Below are positions 22,383-31,967 of a stretch of 47,077 nucleotides of DNA, piece by piece. Numbering within the stretch: position 1 is the stretch's first letter; each line of letters starts with the position of its first letter. The notes beneath the pieces were generated by a model. It made no database searches and was not told the DNA's origin. It saw nothing but the letters and a program-made list of their open reading frames with translations. This DNA comes from Bacillota bacterium (GTDB lineage Bacteria > Chloroflexota > Dormibacteria > Dormibacterales > Dormibacteraceae), in the NCBI GenBank assembly GCA_021323605.1, contig JAJPKS010000124.1, positions 1-47,077 of the forward strand. Reading direction: 5' to 3'. The position numbers and the translations under genes were made by a program.

Positions 22383-23609
22383 TCAGAGGACGGCCAGCGC
22401 GATCTGGTTGTGCAGGTCGAGCCCCCGGGCGGTGGGCACCCAGCGCGAGCCTCGACGCTCCACCAGGCCCACCCGACGAAGCCCCTCGAGCCGATCCTCG
22501 AAGCCGGGCGGGGCCTCCAGGCCGGCGACGGTGCGCAACCCCAGCATCACCAGCTCGGCCCGAGCCCGCTCCGGGGCCAGCTCCTCCCCGTCCTCGCCGA
22601 CGGGGGTGATCGCGGCCGGTCCCGGGCCCGGCCCGGGCGACCCCTCGAGGGCGGCCAGGTAGGCGCGGGGGTGGGCGAGGTTCCACCAGCGCCACGCCCG
22701 GTCCCCATCGGTCGCATAGGAGTGGGCGCCGGCCCCGGCCCCGTAGACGGGTCGGCACTCCCAGTAGGCCTGGTTGTGTCGGGCACGATGGCCGGGCCGG
22801 CACCAGTTGGACACCTCGTAGCGCTCGTAGCCGGCGGCGGCCAGCACCTCCACCGCGACCTGCAGCTGCTCCCACTGGGCGTCGGCATCGACCTCGGGGA
22901 GCAGGCCCCGATCGCGACGACGGGTGAGGAGGGTACCGGGCTCGAAGGTCAGACAGTAGCAGGAGAGGTGCTCCGGGCCCAGCTCGACCGCCCGCTCGAG
23001 GCTGGCGCGCCAGGTGTCGCGGTCCTGGAAGGGGATGCCGTAGATGAGGTCGAGGTTGATGTTCTCGAACCCCGCCCGGCGTGCCTCGAGGAAGGCGGCC
23101 ACGGCCCGGGCGCCGTCGGTCCGCCGCTCGAGGACGGTCAGCGCCCGGGGATCGAAGCTCTGGACGCCGAGGCTGAGACGGTTGACACCGCGCGACCGCC
23201 AGACCGCCAGCCGCCGGGGGTCGGTCGAGGCGGGGTTGGCCTCGAGCGTGATCTCCGCCCCGGCCTCGATCTCGAAGGTGGCCCGCAGGTATGCCAGCAT
23301 CCGCTCCGCCAGCTCCGGTGGGTACAGGCTCGGCGTGCCCCCGCCGATGTACACCGTCCGCAGCGGGGCGAAGGGCAGGGCGGCCCGCGCCCATTCCAGC
23401 TCGCCCTCCAGCGCCCGCTGGTACTCGGGCATCAGCCGCTGCATGCCGGCGTAGGCGTTGAAGTCGCAGTAACCGCAGCGATGCCGGCAGAAGGGGATGT
23501 GCAGGTAGAGATGTCGGAACGGCACCAGCCGAAAGGCACCGGCGATCGCCACCCGCGGCCGGCCGGGCGATGGCCGGCCCACCGCCGCCGTCCCCCCGAC
23601 CGCCGTCAT
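22383..23609 (-). CDS. hemW: HemW-type radical SAM protein (haem chaperone, formerly coproporphyrinogen III oxidase-like)
   Basis: 408 aa. HLYLHIPFCRHRCGYCDFNAY holds the CxxxCxxC cluster motif preceded by the HemW-type PFC. TVYIGGGTPSLYPPE, LEANPASTD, RLSLGVQSFDP and NINLDLIYGIP are the standard motifs, and a C-terminal HemN_C domain is present. HemW proteins bind haem and deliver it to respiratory proteins rather than oxidise coproporphyrinogen. The ATG overlaps the preceding gene's stop by one base (TGATG), implying coupling. hemW next to hrcA is a conserved arrangement in many bacteria. Confidence 0.94.
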   Translation of the reverse strand: MTAVGGTAAVGRPSPGRPRVAIAGAFRLVPFRHLYLHIPFCRHRCGYCDFNAYAGMQRLMPEYQRALEGELEWARAALPFAPLRTVYIGGGTPSLYPPELAERMLAYLRATFEIEAGAEITLEANPASTDPRRLAVWRSRGVNRLSLGVQSFDPRALTVLERRTDGARAVAAFLEARRAGFENINLDLIYGIPFQDRDTWRASLERAVELGPEHLSCYCLTFEPGTLLTRRRDRGLLPEVDADAQWEQLQVAVEVLAAAGYERYEVSNWCRPGHRARHNQAYWECRPVYGAGAGAHSYATDGDRAWRWWNLAHPRAYLAALEGSPGPGPGPAAITPVGEDGEELAPERARAELVMLGLRTVAGLEAPPGFEDRLEGLRRVGLVERRGSRWVPTARGLDLHNQIALAVL

Positions 23610-23935
23610 CAGGGCGATCTCCCGATCTCGTATCGCTCGGCCCGCACCTGTTCCAGGGTCCGCTCCAGCTGTTGGGCCGCGGCCTCCCGGTCGGGGACCA
23701 GGTCGAGGATCCGGGCGGCCATGCGTTCCTCGAGGCGGGCCAGCTGGCGGCCGATGGCCTCGGTGGGAGCCCCCCGGACCCGGTAACGATCTCGCTTCCG
23801 CCACAGGCGGCGGTGCTCGGCCCGCAGGTCGGCCAGGGCCACCTCGACCCGGCAGTCCAGGCAGCGCCCCTCGCGCACCAGGGAGCTGTCGACCTGCCGG
23901 CCGCAGCGGTGGCACGGGATGAGGATCCCGCTCAC
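23609..23935 (-). CDS. Zinc-ribbon plus coiled-coil protein of unknown function
   Basis: 108 aa. The N-terminus has two CxxC pairs (PCHRCGRQVD and RCLDCRVE) forming a likely zinc ribbon. A long charged helix follows (RRLWRKRDRYR to LEERMAARILDLVPDREAAAQQLE). It is tightly packed: its start overlaps the YbaK-like gene by 4 nt (ATGA) and its stop overlaps the hemW start. No named family is recognised. Confidence 0.75.
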   Translation of the reverse strand: MSGILIPCHRCGRQVDSSLVREGRCLDCRVEVALADLRAEHRRLWRKRDRYRVRGAPTEAIGRQLARLEERMAARILDLVPDREAAAQQLERTLEQVRAERYEIGRSP

Positions 23936-24390
23936 GGCTCCGCCCGCAACTCGGCCAACCGCGCCCCGGTCAGCTCGACCAGCCGCGACGGCGTGATCGC
24001 GAAGGCCGCGTCCGGTCGCCCGGCGGCGGCCCAGACCACGTCGTAGCGGAGGAGGTCACGGTCCATGTAGGTGGCGAGCCTCCGCACATGCCCGAAGGGC
24101 GGCACCCCGCCGATGGCGTAGCCCGTCACCTCCCGTACCGCCTCCGGATCGGCCCGCTCCACCCGTCCTCCGGCCAGGTCCTCCAGCCGGCGAGGATCGA
24201 GACGGTTCTCGCCGCTCATCAGCACCAGCACCGGCAGCTCGTCGATCCGGAACACCAGGGACTTCACGATCTGGCCCACCTTCACGCCGATGGAGCGCGC
24301 CGCCTCCGGAGCCGTCCGCACGCCCGCGGGGTAGCACCGGACCTCGAACTCGAGCCCTCGCTCCTCGAGCCATCGCTCGAACCGCGTCAT
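23932..24390 (-). CDS. YbaK/EbsC-family aminoacyl-tRNA deacylase
   Basis: 152 aa. A free-standing editing domain that hydrolyses mischarged tRNA (Cys- or Ala-tRNA-Pro type). Family features: TAPEAARSIGVKVGQIVKSLVF with the conserved Lys, VLVLMSGENRLD, TGYAIGGVPPFGH and the C-terminal FAITPSRLVELTGA. The ATG lies seven bases from a TAGGCT -10 that overlaps the mtaB stop codon, and there is no Shine-Dalgarno, so the mRNA is probably leaderless. It heads the ybaK-zinc ribbon-hemW operon. Confidence 0.92.
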   Translation of the reverse strand: MTRFERWLEERGLEFEVRCYPAGVRTAPEAARSIGVKVGQIVKSLVFRIDELPVLVLMSGENRLDPRRLEDLAGGRVERADPEAVREVTGYAIGGVPPFGHVRRLATYMDRDLLRYDVVWAAAGRPDAAFAITPSRLVELTGARLAELRAEP

Positions 24391-24397
24391 GGCAGCA

Positions 24398-24403
24398 AGC
24401 CTA
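24398..24403 (-). promoter_or_regulatory. -10 box (TAGGCT) of the ybaK-hemW operon, sharing the mtaB stop codon
   Basis: The first three bases of TAGGCT (24401-24403) are the TAG stop of mtaB. The spacer to the ATG is seven bases. Confidence 0.6.
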
Positions 24404-25576
24404 GCCCACGGCCTCCGCCGGCCGACCGCCCGCCGGCGGCGATCCCTGGTCCGGCTGCCACACCACCTCCTCGAGCTGACCCGGACGGCGGCCCGGGGCC
24501 GGGGCCGTCACCTGCAGGTAGTGCTCGCTGACGCCCCGGATGCGGTCGCCCACCACCCGGTCCCAGACGACCTGCAGCCGGCGCCCGGCGAAGCCCGCCT
24601 CGTACTCCACCCGGAGGCGGTGCCCGAGCGCGATCGCCCGGTGGGAACGATCCCGGGCGAGCTCGGGCGGCACCCGGTCGGGGTAGCGGGCCGCGGCCGT
24701 GCGCGGGCGAGGCGAGAAGCGAAACACGTGCAGCTGCATGAACCGCGCCCGCTCGATCGCCTCCAGCGTCCGCTGGAAGTCGGCCTCGGTCTCGCCCGGG
24801 AAGCCGACCATGACGTCTCCGGTCAGGGCCAGGTCGGGGCGCACCGCCCGGGCCATGTCCACCGCCCGCTCGAAGGTGGCCAGGTCGTAGCGCCGCCGCA
24901 TCCGGGCCAGCACGCGATCCGACCCCGACTGCAGGGGCAGGTGCAGATGGGGGCAGAAGCGCGGATGCTCCAGCAGCGCGACCAGGTCCGGGTCCACGTG
25001 GAAGGGATCCACCGAGGAGAGGCGGATGCGGGCCGGTGCGGCCGCCTCCAGGAGACGCCGCACGAGCGCGGCCAGCCCCCCGCGGTAGGAGCCGAGATCG
25101 ATCCCGGTGAGCACGATCTCCCGGTAGCCGACCGCCGCCGCCGCCCGGGCCCGGGCCTCGAGGTAGGGCAGCGCGCGTGAGAGCGACCGGCCACGGGTCT
25201 GCCAGACGATGCAGAACGTGCACCGGTTGTCGCAGCCCTCCTGCACCTTCAGCACGTAGCGGGAGCGTCGCGTCCCGGGCGGCTCCACCACCGCCTCCGG
25301 ATCGGGGAGCGGCTTGAGCCGGTTGGGCACCACCAGGTCCGCCCCCAGGGTGTCCCCGGGATGGGCGTCCACGTAACAACCCATCAGGATCACCGCCGCG
25401 CCGGGATGCTCGCGCCGGGCGCGCGCCACCGCCTTGCGGGTGTCCCGGTCGGCGGCACCGGTGACGGTGCACGAGTTGACCACGACGACATCGCGGGCGC
25501 CGGCCAGCAGTGCCGTCACCTCGTCGGTCTCGGCGGCGTTGGTGCGACAGCCAAGGTTGATGAAGGTCGCCGTCAT
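24401..25576 (-). CDS. mtaB: tRNA t6A37 methylthiotransferase MtaB
   Basis: A radical SAM enzyme that converts t6A to ms2t6A at tRNA position 37; 391 aa. The N-terminal MTTase domain has three cluster cysteines (NLGCRTN, NSCTVT, MGCYVD). The radical SAM motif is QEGCDNRCTFCIVWQTRG, and LHLPLQSGSDRVLARMRRRY is typical of MiaB/MtaB. The N-terminal NLGCR-N and total length favour MtaB over MiaB or RimO. The C-terminal TRAM-like region is weakly conserved. GAGGAG precedes the ATG. Confidence 0.92.
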   Translation of the reverse strand: MTATFINLGCRTNAAETDEVTALLAGARDVVVVNSCTVTGAADRDTRKAVARARREHPGAAVILMGCYVDAHPGDTLGADLVVPNRLKPLPDPEAVVEPPGTRRSRYVLKVQEGCDNRCTFCIVWQTRGRSLSRALPYLEARARAAAAVGYREIVLTGIDLGSYRGGLAALVRRLLEAAAPARIRLSSVDPFHVDPDLVALLEHPRFCPHLHLPLQSGSDRVLARMRRRYDLATFERAVDMARAVRPDLALTGDVMVGFPGETEADFQRTLEAIERARFMQLHVFRFSPRPRTAAARYPDRVPPELARDRSHRAIALGHRLRVEYEAGFAGRRLQVVWDRVVGDRIRGVSEHYLQVTAPAPGRRPGQLEEVVWQPDQGSPPAGGRPAEAVG

Positions 25577-25684
25577 GGGACTCGCTCCTCGAGGGCCGGG
25601 AGGGGAACGACCGGAGACCCGCCGCGCAGGCGGTAGCCTACCAGGCGTCCCCGGGCCGAGGTGGGCGCCGACGGCAGGCGCCGG

Positions 25685-27490
<1,806 letters not shown>

Positions 27491-27590
27491 GCCGCTCAAT
27501 GGTAGCCCTGCCCCGGCACCGTCCCGGCCCCGGGCGGCGCGGCCGGCCCTCCTCCCGCTTCCGTCCCCGGGGTCGGGCGACGGTCGAGCC

Positions 27591-28256
27591 TCACCCGGGG
27601 CCCAGGCCCAGCGCCAGCCCGACCAGGGCGGCGGTCTCGGCCCGGAGGTTGCGCGGCCCGAGGCTCAAGACCCGCCCGCGGGCCCGCTCCAGCTCGGCTG
27701 GGGTCCAGCCGCCCTCCGGCCCGACGAAGAGCGTGGCCCCGTCCTCCAGCGCCCGCATGGGGGCTCCGGCACGGTCCAGGAGGTAGGGACGGGAGGCCTC
27801 CTCCCAGGCCTGAGGGAAGGGGAGCGGACCTCGCACCTCGGGCACCACGAGCCGGCAGGCCAGCATCGCCGCCTCACGGCAGATCGTGGCCCAGCGGGCG
27901 GTCCGGTCGGAACGGACCCGCGCCACGCAGCGGTCCGCCGTCACCAGGAGGAACCCGGCCGCACCCACCTCGGTCCCCCTGGAGAGGACCAGCTCGAGGG
28001 CGCTCGCCGGCAGCACCGCCACCGCCAGCGTGATCGAGCGGGCCGGCTCCGGCCGATGCTCGACCTCCGACTCCACCCGTCCTGCCACCCGCTCCTCGCC
28101 CACCACCTCCAGGCGAACGCGCAGGAGGCGCCCCTCCGGCTCGATCACCGAGATGCGCTCGCCCGGCCGGGCGCGAAGGGAACGGGCGAGATGACGGGCG
28201 TCCGGGCCCGTGATCTCGACCCGGTCGTCCCGGCGACGTCCGTAGAAGCAGGGCAT
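27591..28256 (-). CDS. rsmE: 16S rRNA (uracil1498-N3)-methyltransferase RsmE
   Basis: A SPOUT-class methyltransferase, 221 aa. N-terminal PUA-like domain ([22 protein letters not shown]), SPOUT knot motifs [13 protein letters not shown] and [13 protein letters not shown]. Methylates U1498 in the decoding site. A TAAGCT lies 11 bases from the ATG, with no Shine-Dalgarno. Confidence 0.94.
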   Translation of the reverse strand: MPCFYGRRRDDRVEITGPDARHLARSLRARPGERISVIEPEGRLLRVRLEVVGEERVAGRVESEVEHRPEPARSITLAVAVLPASALELVLSRGTEVGAAGFLLVTADRCVARVRSDRTARWATICREAAMLACRLVVPEVRGPLPFPQAWEEASRPYLLDRAGAPMRALEDGATLFVGPEGGWTPAELERARGRVLSLGPRNLRAETAALVGLALGLGPG

Positions 28257-28371
28257 GCGTGGAAGCGAGCTTAGAGGCAGAGGAGCCCCGCCCGGGCCGG
28301 AGCCCGAACGCCGCCCGGCCGGCCCGGGAAGATGTCCCGACGTCCGCCGTCGAACGACGACACGAACCGGC

Positions 28372-28377
28372 TAGACT
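28372..28377 (+). promoter_or_regulatory. -10 box (TAGACT) for the 41-aa membrane peptide
   Basis: TAGACT with a poor -35 (TCGAAC) 16 bases upstream. The predicted leader to the ATG at 28431 is about 45 nt. Confidence 0.45.
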
Positions 28378-28430
28378 AGCTCGGCCGGCGCGCTGGAGCG
28401 CCGTCCATACCATGACGGGGGGTTTTGACC

Positions 28431-28556
28431 ATGGAACTGAGCACCTATCTCATCTCTGCCACGATCACCTGGCACAAGGTGGTGGCCGCCATCGTGGTCA
28501 TCGCCGTGATCGCGGCCGCGGTGGTCTTCTTCACCCGGCGCACCCGGACCGCATAG
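28431..28556 (+). CDS. 41-aa single-pass membrane peptide
   Basis: A short ORF with a polar N-terminus (MELSTYLISATITWHK), one strongly hydrophobic helix (VVAAIVVIAVIAAAVVFF) and a basic end (TRRTRTA). Positive-inside would place the C-terminus in the cytoplasm. GGGGGG lies about eight bases upstream of the ATG, a TAGACT promoter precedes it and a strong hairpin follows the stop, so it has the parts of a self-contained gene. No family recognised. Confidence 0.65.
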   Translation: MELSTYLISATITWHKVVAAIVVIAVIAAAVVFFTRRTRTA

Positions 28557-28575
28557 TCATCCTCGCCACGGCGCC

Positions 28576-28609
28576 CGCCGGCCCGGAGCGGTTCGCGACC
28601 GGGCCGGCG
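28576..28609. terminator. Bidirectional terminator-like hairpin
   Basis: CGCCGGCCCGG / CCGGGCCGGCG, an 11-bp perfect stem with a 12-nt loop between the convergent 41-aa gene and the phosphoesterase gene. Confidence 0.6.
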
Positions 28610-28649
28610 CGGCAGCCCGCAGGGCAGGGGCAGGTGGCGGGAGGTCGGA

Positions 28650-29117
28650 TCACACCCCAAGGTCGATCCGGGTAAGGCGAGCGTGTGTGCCCTCGACCTC
28701 GAGCAAGCCGATGGTGCGCTCCCGGCCGAAGCCGGCGGCGGTGGCCGTCCCCACGTTGACGAAGCGGACGTCCCCTACCATCTCGTCTCGCCAGCGGTGG
28801 GTGTGGCCGTGGATCACGATCCGGCAGTCACGCACCCACGGCTCGTCCGGCCGCGGAGGACGGTGGACCATGGCCACCACCAGCCCCTCGATCCGCCGTA
28901 CCACGCGCTCCGGATAGCGGGGATCGTCGGGCGCGTTCCCGTTCACCACCGTGAGCGGCGCGCCCAGGGCCCGTAGCCACTCCAGCACCCGCTCGTCCTG
29001 CCAGTCGCCGGCGTGCCAGATCTCGTCCACGCCGGCGAAATGCGGCCGGACGGCCGCGAGCAGGCCCTCGACCCGGTAGCGGCCCTGGGTGTCGCCGATC
29101 AGCCCCAGCCTGGTCAC
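28650..29117 (-). CDS. YfcE/MJ0936-type metallophosphoesterase
   Basis: 155 aa calcineurin-like fold with metal-site motifs in order: GLIGDTQGR (D-x-H position altered to D-x-Q), HAGDW (GD), VNGNAPDD (GN-D/H variant), MVHRP and IHGHTHRW (GHTH). It probably cleaves phosphodiesters, but the substrate is unknown. The His after the first Asp is replaced by Gln, an unusual feature for the family. GTG start, seven bases after the upstream gene's stop, so the two form an operon. Confidence 0.88.
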   Translation of the reverse strand: MTRLGLIGDTQGRYRVEGLLAAVRPHFAGVDEIWHAGDWQDERVLEWLRALGAPLTVVNGNAPDDPRYPERVVRRIEGLVVAMVHRPPRPDEPWVRDCRIVIHGHTHRWRDEMVGDVRFVNVGTATAAGFGRERTIGLLEVEGTHARLTRIDLGV

Positions 29118-29124
29118 GTCGCGC

Positions 29125-30129
29125 TCAGAGCATCCGGTGCAGCCGCGGGTTGGGGGTGAGCCCGGGGATGCGGCCGCGCTTGGCCCGGGGCTCGCCGGCG
29201 ACCTCCTTGACGTCGGCCGTGAACCCGATCGGGGGTGCGGACGCGATCGCCATCCCCACGCCGAAGGAGTTCACCGGCGCCCCCGCGGCCACGAACTGCC
29301 GGACCCGCGGCGCGTCGAGGCCGCCGCTGACGAAGATGCCCACCTCCCGGTGCCCGGCCTGATCCAGGCGCGCCCGCACCTCCTTGACCAGCTCGACGGT
29401 CACCCGCCCCCGCTCCATGGGCGTGTCCAGGCGCACGCCCCGCAGCCGGTCGCCCAGCGCCCGGGCCACGCGCAGCGCCTCTTCCGCCTCGTCCTTGAAC
29501 GTGTCCACGAGCACGATCCGGGGCACGTCTCCGGGCATCAACTGGTCGAAGGCCAGCGCCGCCTTCACCGTGTCGCCGAAGAGCAGGATCATGGCGTGGG
29601 GCATGGTGCCGGAGGGACGGGGAAGGCCGGCCAGCTTGGCGCCCAGGGGCGTGGCGCAGCCCGCGCAGCCCCCCACCACGGCGGCGTGCTCCATGACCGG
29701 GCCCACCAGGGGGTGCACGTGGCGGGCGCCGAAGGAGATCACCGGCGTCCCCGCGGCCGCCTCCACGACCTCGCGCGCGGCCGTCGCCCAGCCCGAGGAG
29801 CTGGCCAGAAGGCCGAGGAGCGCGGTCTCCAGGCAGCCGATGAGGGAGTAGCGGCTCCGGACCCGGAGCACGACCTCGCGCGCCTCCATGGGCGCGCCCT
29901 CGTCCAGGGCCCACACCTCGCCCTCCCCGCCGAGGGCCTCCTGGAGGACGGAGAGCGCCTCTCTCATCCCGCACAGCACGCCCGCCCGGTCGCAGAAGAA
30001 CTCCATGGTGACGACCGGATCCAGTCCGGCGCCGGCCAGGGTGTGGACGGCGTGCTGGAAGTAGACGTCGGCGGCGGGGCCGCGGTAGTAGTCCAGCAGC
30101 TCAGCGGCAGGCAGGTTCGGCACGACCAC
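29125..30129 (-). CDS. Nicotinate phosphoribosyltransferase-like enzyme
   Basis: 334 aa, type II phosphoribosyltransferase fold as in PncB. Recognisable are SRYSLIGCLETALLGLL, ISFGARHVHPL (NAPRT SxGxR), GTMPHAMILLFG, VLVDTFKDEAEEAL, VRLDTP and IFVSGGLDAPRVRQF. It converts nicotinate and PRPP to NaMN in NAD salvage. It is shorter than the long E. coli type and closer to the compact archaeal/actinobacterial group; quinolinate phosphoribosyltransferase is less likely given the central HVHP and GTMPHA motifs. GTG start nine bases from TAGACT, no Shine-Dalgarno. Confidence 0.85.
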   Translation of the reverse strand: MVVPNLPAAELLDYYRGPAADVYFQHAVHTLAGAGLDPVVTMEFFCDRAGVLCGMREALSVLQEALGGEGEVWALDEGAPMEAREVVLRVRSRYSLIGCLETALLGLLASSSGWATAAREVVEAAAGTPVISFGARHVHPLVGPVMEHAAVVGGCAGCATPLGAKLAGLPRPSGTMPHAMILLFGDTVKAALAFDQLMPGDVPRIVLVDTFKDEAEEALRVARALGDRLRGVRLDTPMERGRVTVELVKEVRARLDQAGHREVGIFVSGGLDAPRVRQFVAAGAPVNSFGVGMAIASAPPIGFTADVKEVAGEPRAKRGRIPGLTPNPRLHRML

Positions 30130-30138
30130 GTCGCTGAC

Positions 30139-30192
30139 AGTCTATGATGCGGCTGGACCTGCCCCCAGACCGGCTCGGCCCGCCGGTAGAAT
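30139..30192. promoter_or_regulatory. Divergent promoters of the NAPRT and mrp genes
   Basis: Minus-strand TAGACT at 30139-30144 lies nine bases from the NAPRT GTG. Plus-strand TAGAAT at 30187-30192 lies 13 bases from the mrp ATG. Neither gene has a clear Shine-Dalgarno or -35. Confidence 0.5.
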
Positions 30193-30205
30193 CACGAACG
30201 TACCC

Positions 30206-31282
30206 ATGTCTGTCCCGAGCCGCGAGCAGGTGCTCCACGCCCTGGCGACGATCGTCGATCCCGACCTCGGCCGGGACGTGGTGAGCCTGGGCATGATCAA
30301 GGACCTGCGCATCTCCGACGCCGGCCAGGTCGCCTTCACCTTCGAGCTGACGACGCCCGCCTGCCCGGTCCGGGAGCGTTTCCAGACCATGGCCCGCGAG
30401 GCCCTGATGCAGCTGGAGGGCGTGACCGGGGTCGACGTCCGGATGACGGCCAACGTTCGCTCCGCCTTCCCCCGCCAGCGGGAGGACGTTCTCCCCGACG
30501 TGCGCCAGACGATCGCGGTGGCCAGCGGCAAGGGCGGGGTGGGCAAGTCCACGGTGGCGGTCAACCTGGCGGCGGCGCTGGCCGGCACGGGTGCGCGCGC
30601 CGGTCTGCTCGACGCCGACATCTACGGCCCCTCGGTGCCCACGCTCACCGGGGTGCGCGAGGAGCCCGGGGTCGTGGAGGGCAAGGTGATGCCCCTGGAG
30701 GCGTACGGCCTGAAGCTGATGTCGATGGGCTTCCTGGCCGGCGCCGACAAGGCGATGGTCTGGCGCGGCCCCATGGTCTCCCGAGCCATCGAGCAGCTGA
30801 TGACCGACGTGCGCTGGGGCGAGCTCGACTACCTGGTCATCGACCTGCCTCCCGGCACCGGCGACGCCTCGCTGACGGTGGCCCAGCAGGTGCCGCTCAC
30901 CGGCGTGGTGATCGTCGCCACCCCCCAGGACCTCGCCCTGGACATCGCGGTGAAGGCCCTCCAGATGTTCCGGAAGCTGAACGTGACCCCGCTCGGCCTG
31001 GTCGAGAACATGAGCTGGTTCGTCTGCCCGAACTGCGGGCACGAACACCACATCTTCGGGCACGGCGGAGCCGAGCGGGCCGCCCAGCGACTCGGCGTCC
31101 CCTTCCTGGGCGGCATCCCGCTGGACGAGGAGATCCGGGCCGAGGCCGACGCCGGCGTGCCCATCGTCGTCTCCAGGCCCGACTCCCCCGGCGCCCGGGC
31201 CTTCCGCGACCTGGCCTCCCAGGTGGCGGCCCGGACCTCCATCCAGTCCTTCCGTCGCCTCCCGGTCATCAACGTTCGCTGA
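30206..31282 (+). CDS. mrp: Mrp/ApbC-family iron-sulfur cluster carrier ATPase
   Basis: 358 aa. N-terminal MIP18/DUF59 domain (VLHALATIVDPDLGRDVVSLGM, partly shown; TTPACPVRE), then a ParA/MinD-like ATPase with deviant Walker A (ASGKGGVGKSTVAVNLA), YGPSVP, VIDLPPGTGD, and the cluster-binding CPNCG near residue 273. It transfers Fe-S clusters to apoproteins. The next gene encodes DUF971, a frequent partner domain of Mrp proteins. Confidence 0.94.
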   Translation: MSVPSREQVLHALATIVDPDLGRDVVSLGMIKDLRISDAGQVAFTFELTTPACPVRERFQTMAREALMQLEGVTGVDVRMTANVRSAFPRQREDVLPDVRQTIAVASGKGGVGKSTVAVNLAAALAGTGARAGLLDADIYGPSVPTLTGVREEPGVVEGKVMPLEAYGLKLMSMGFLAGADKAMVWRGPMVSRAIEQLMTDVRWGELDYLVIDLPPGTGDASLTVAQQVPLTGVVIVATPQDLALDIAVKALQMFRKLNVTPLGLVENMSWFVCPNCGHEHHIFGHGGAERAAQRLGVPFLGGIPLDEEIRAEADAGVPIVVSRPDSPGARAFRDLASQVAARTSIQSFRRLPVINVR

Positions 31283-31295
31283 ACGGGAGGCTGCC

Positions 31296-31628
31296 CTGCG
31301 GGACCCGGACCCGTTCCCCGTTCAGGTCGACCTGATCCGGGCCGAGAACGTCCTGGAGATCGCCTGGGAGGACGGCGCCCGCAGCCGCCATCCCGGAGCG
31401 CAGCTGCGCTGGGCCTGCCCCTGCGCCGAGTGCCGGGGGGAGGCGGGCCTCCCCGGCCGGCTGGCCGCCATCGATCGGCTCCCCGAGGAGGAACAGGTGC
31501 TCGCGGACGTGGCCCTGGTCGGCCAGTACGCCCTCCAGATCGCCTTCGCCAGCGGGCATGCCACCGGCATCTACACCTTCCGCTACCTGCGCCAGCTGGC
31601 CGCCGGGGAGGCCCCGGGGACACCCTGA
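31296..31628 (+). CDS. DUF971 (GBBH-like N-terminal domain) protein with likely CTG start
   Basis: 110 aa: VDLIRAENVLEIAWEDGARS, LRWACPCAECRGE, VALVGQYALQIAFASGHATG and IYTFRYLRQLA. This is the full DUF971 pattern, including the CPCAxC cysteines, often fused or adjacent to Mrp and probably linked to Fe-S handling. There is no ATG, GTG or TTG in frame from well inside mrp to the middle of the domain. A CTG at 31296 with GGGAGG exactly five bases upstream is the best start, 13 bases after the mrp stop. The gene is easily missed because of this. Confidence 0.85.
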   Translation: MRDPDPFPVQVDLIRAENVLEIAWEDGARSRHPGAQLRWACPCAECRGEAGLPGRLAAIDRLPEEEQVLADVALVGQYALQIAFASGHATGIYTFRYLRQLAAGEAPGTP

Positions 31629-31967
31629 ACCGCCCTCCAGACGGGGCTGTCCGGCTCGACCGGCGCGGCCGCGGCCGAGGGCGGGCGCGAGCCGGACCGA
31701 TCTGCGGCCGCCCTCGCCGGCGTCCGGCGGGGAGGGCCATACCCCGCCCCGCCGGTGACATCCGGTGCCCACGATCGGACGACGTGAGCGGACATTGCCG
31801 TCCGGTGTCATTTCGCTCTCGAGCCCCCCGGACCTAGTCTCTCGGGCAGGTTCCGCGCTGGCGCTGCCGTCTCCCCTCGACCGAGGTCTCGACGGTGCCC
31901 GTGACCTCAGCGCGGAGTCATCGGGATCGTGCGTCCGCGATCTCTCACACATCAGGGGGTGGTGAAC
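31629..31967. other. 339-nt intergenic region before the MFS gene
   Basis: No gene seen. An imperfect GC hairpin at ~31710-31737 (GCCCTCGCCGG with a matching CCGGC and AGGGC arm) may end the mrp-DUF971 transcript. TGACATCCGGTG and TCCGGTGTCA at ~31756-31812 form a loose inverted pair that could be an operator. TAGTCT at ~31835 is a possible -10. Confidence 0.35.
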
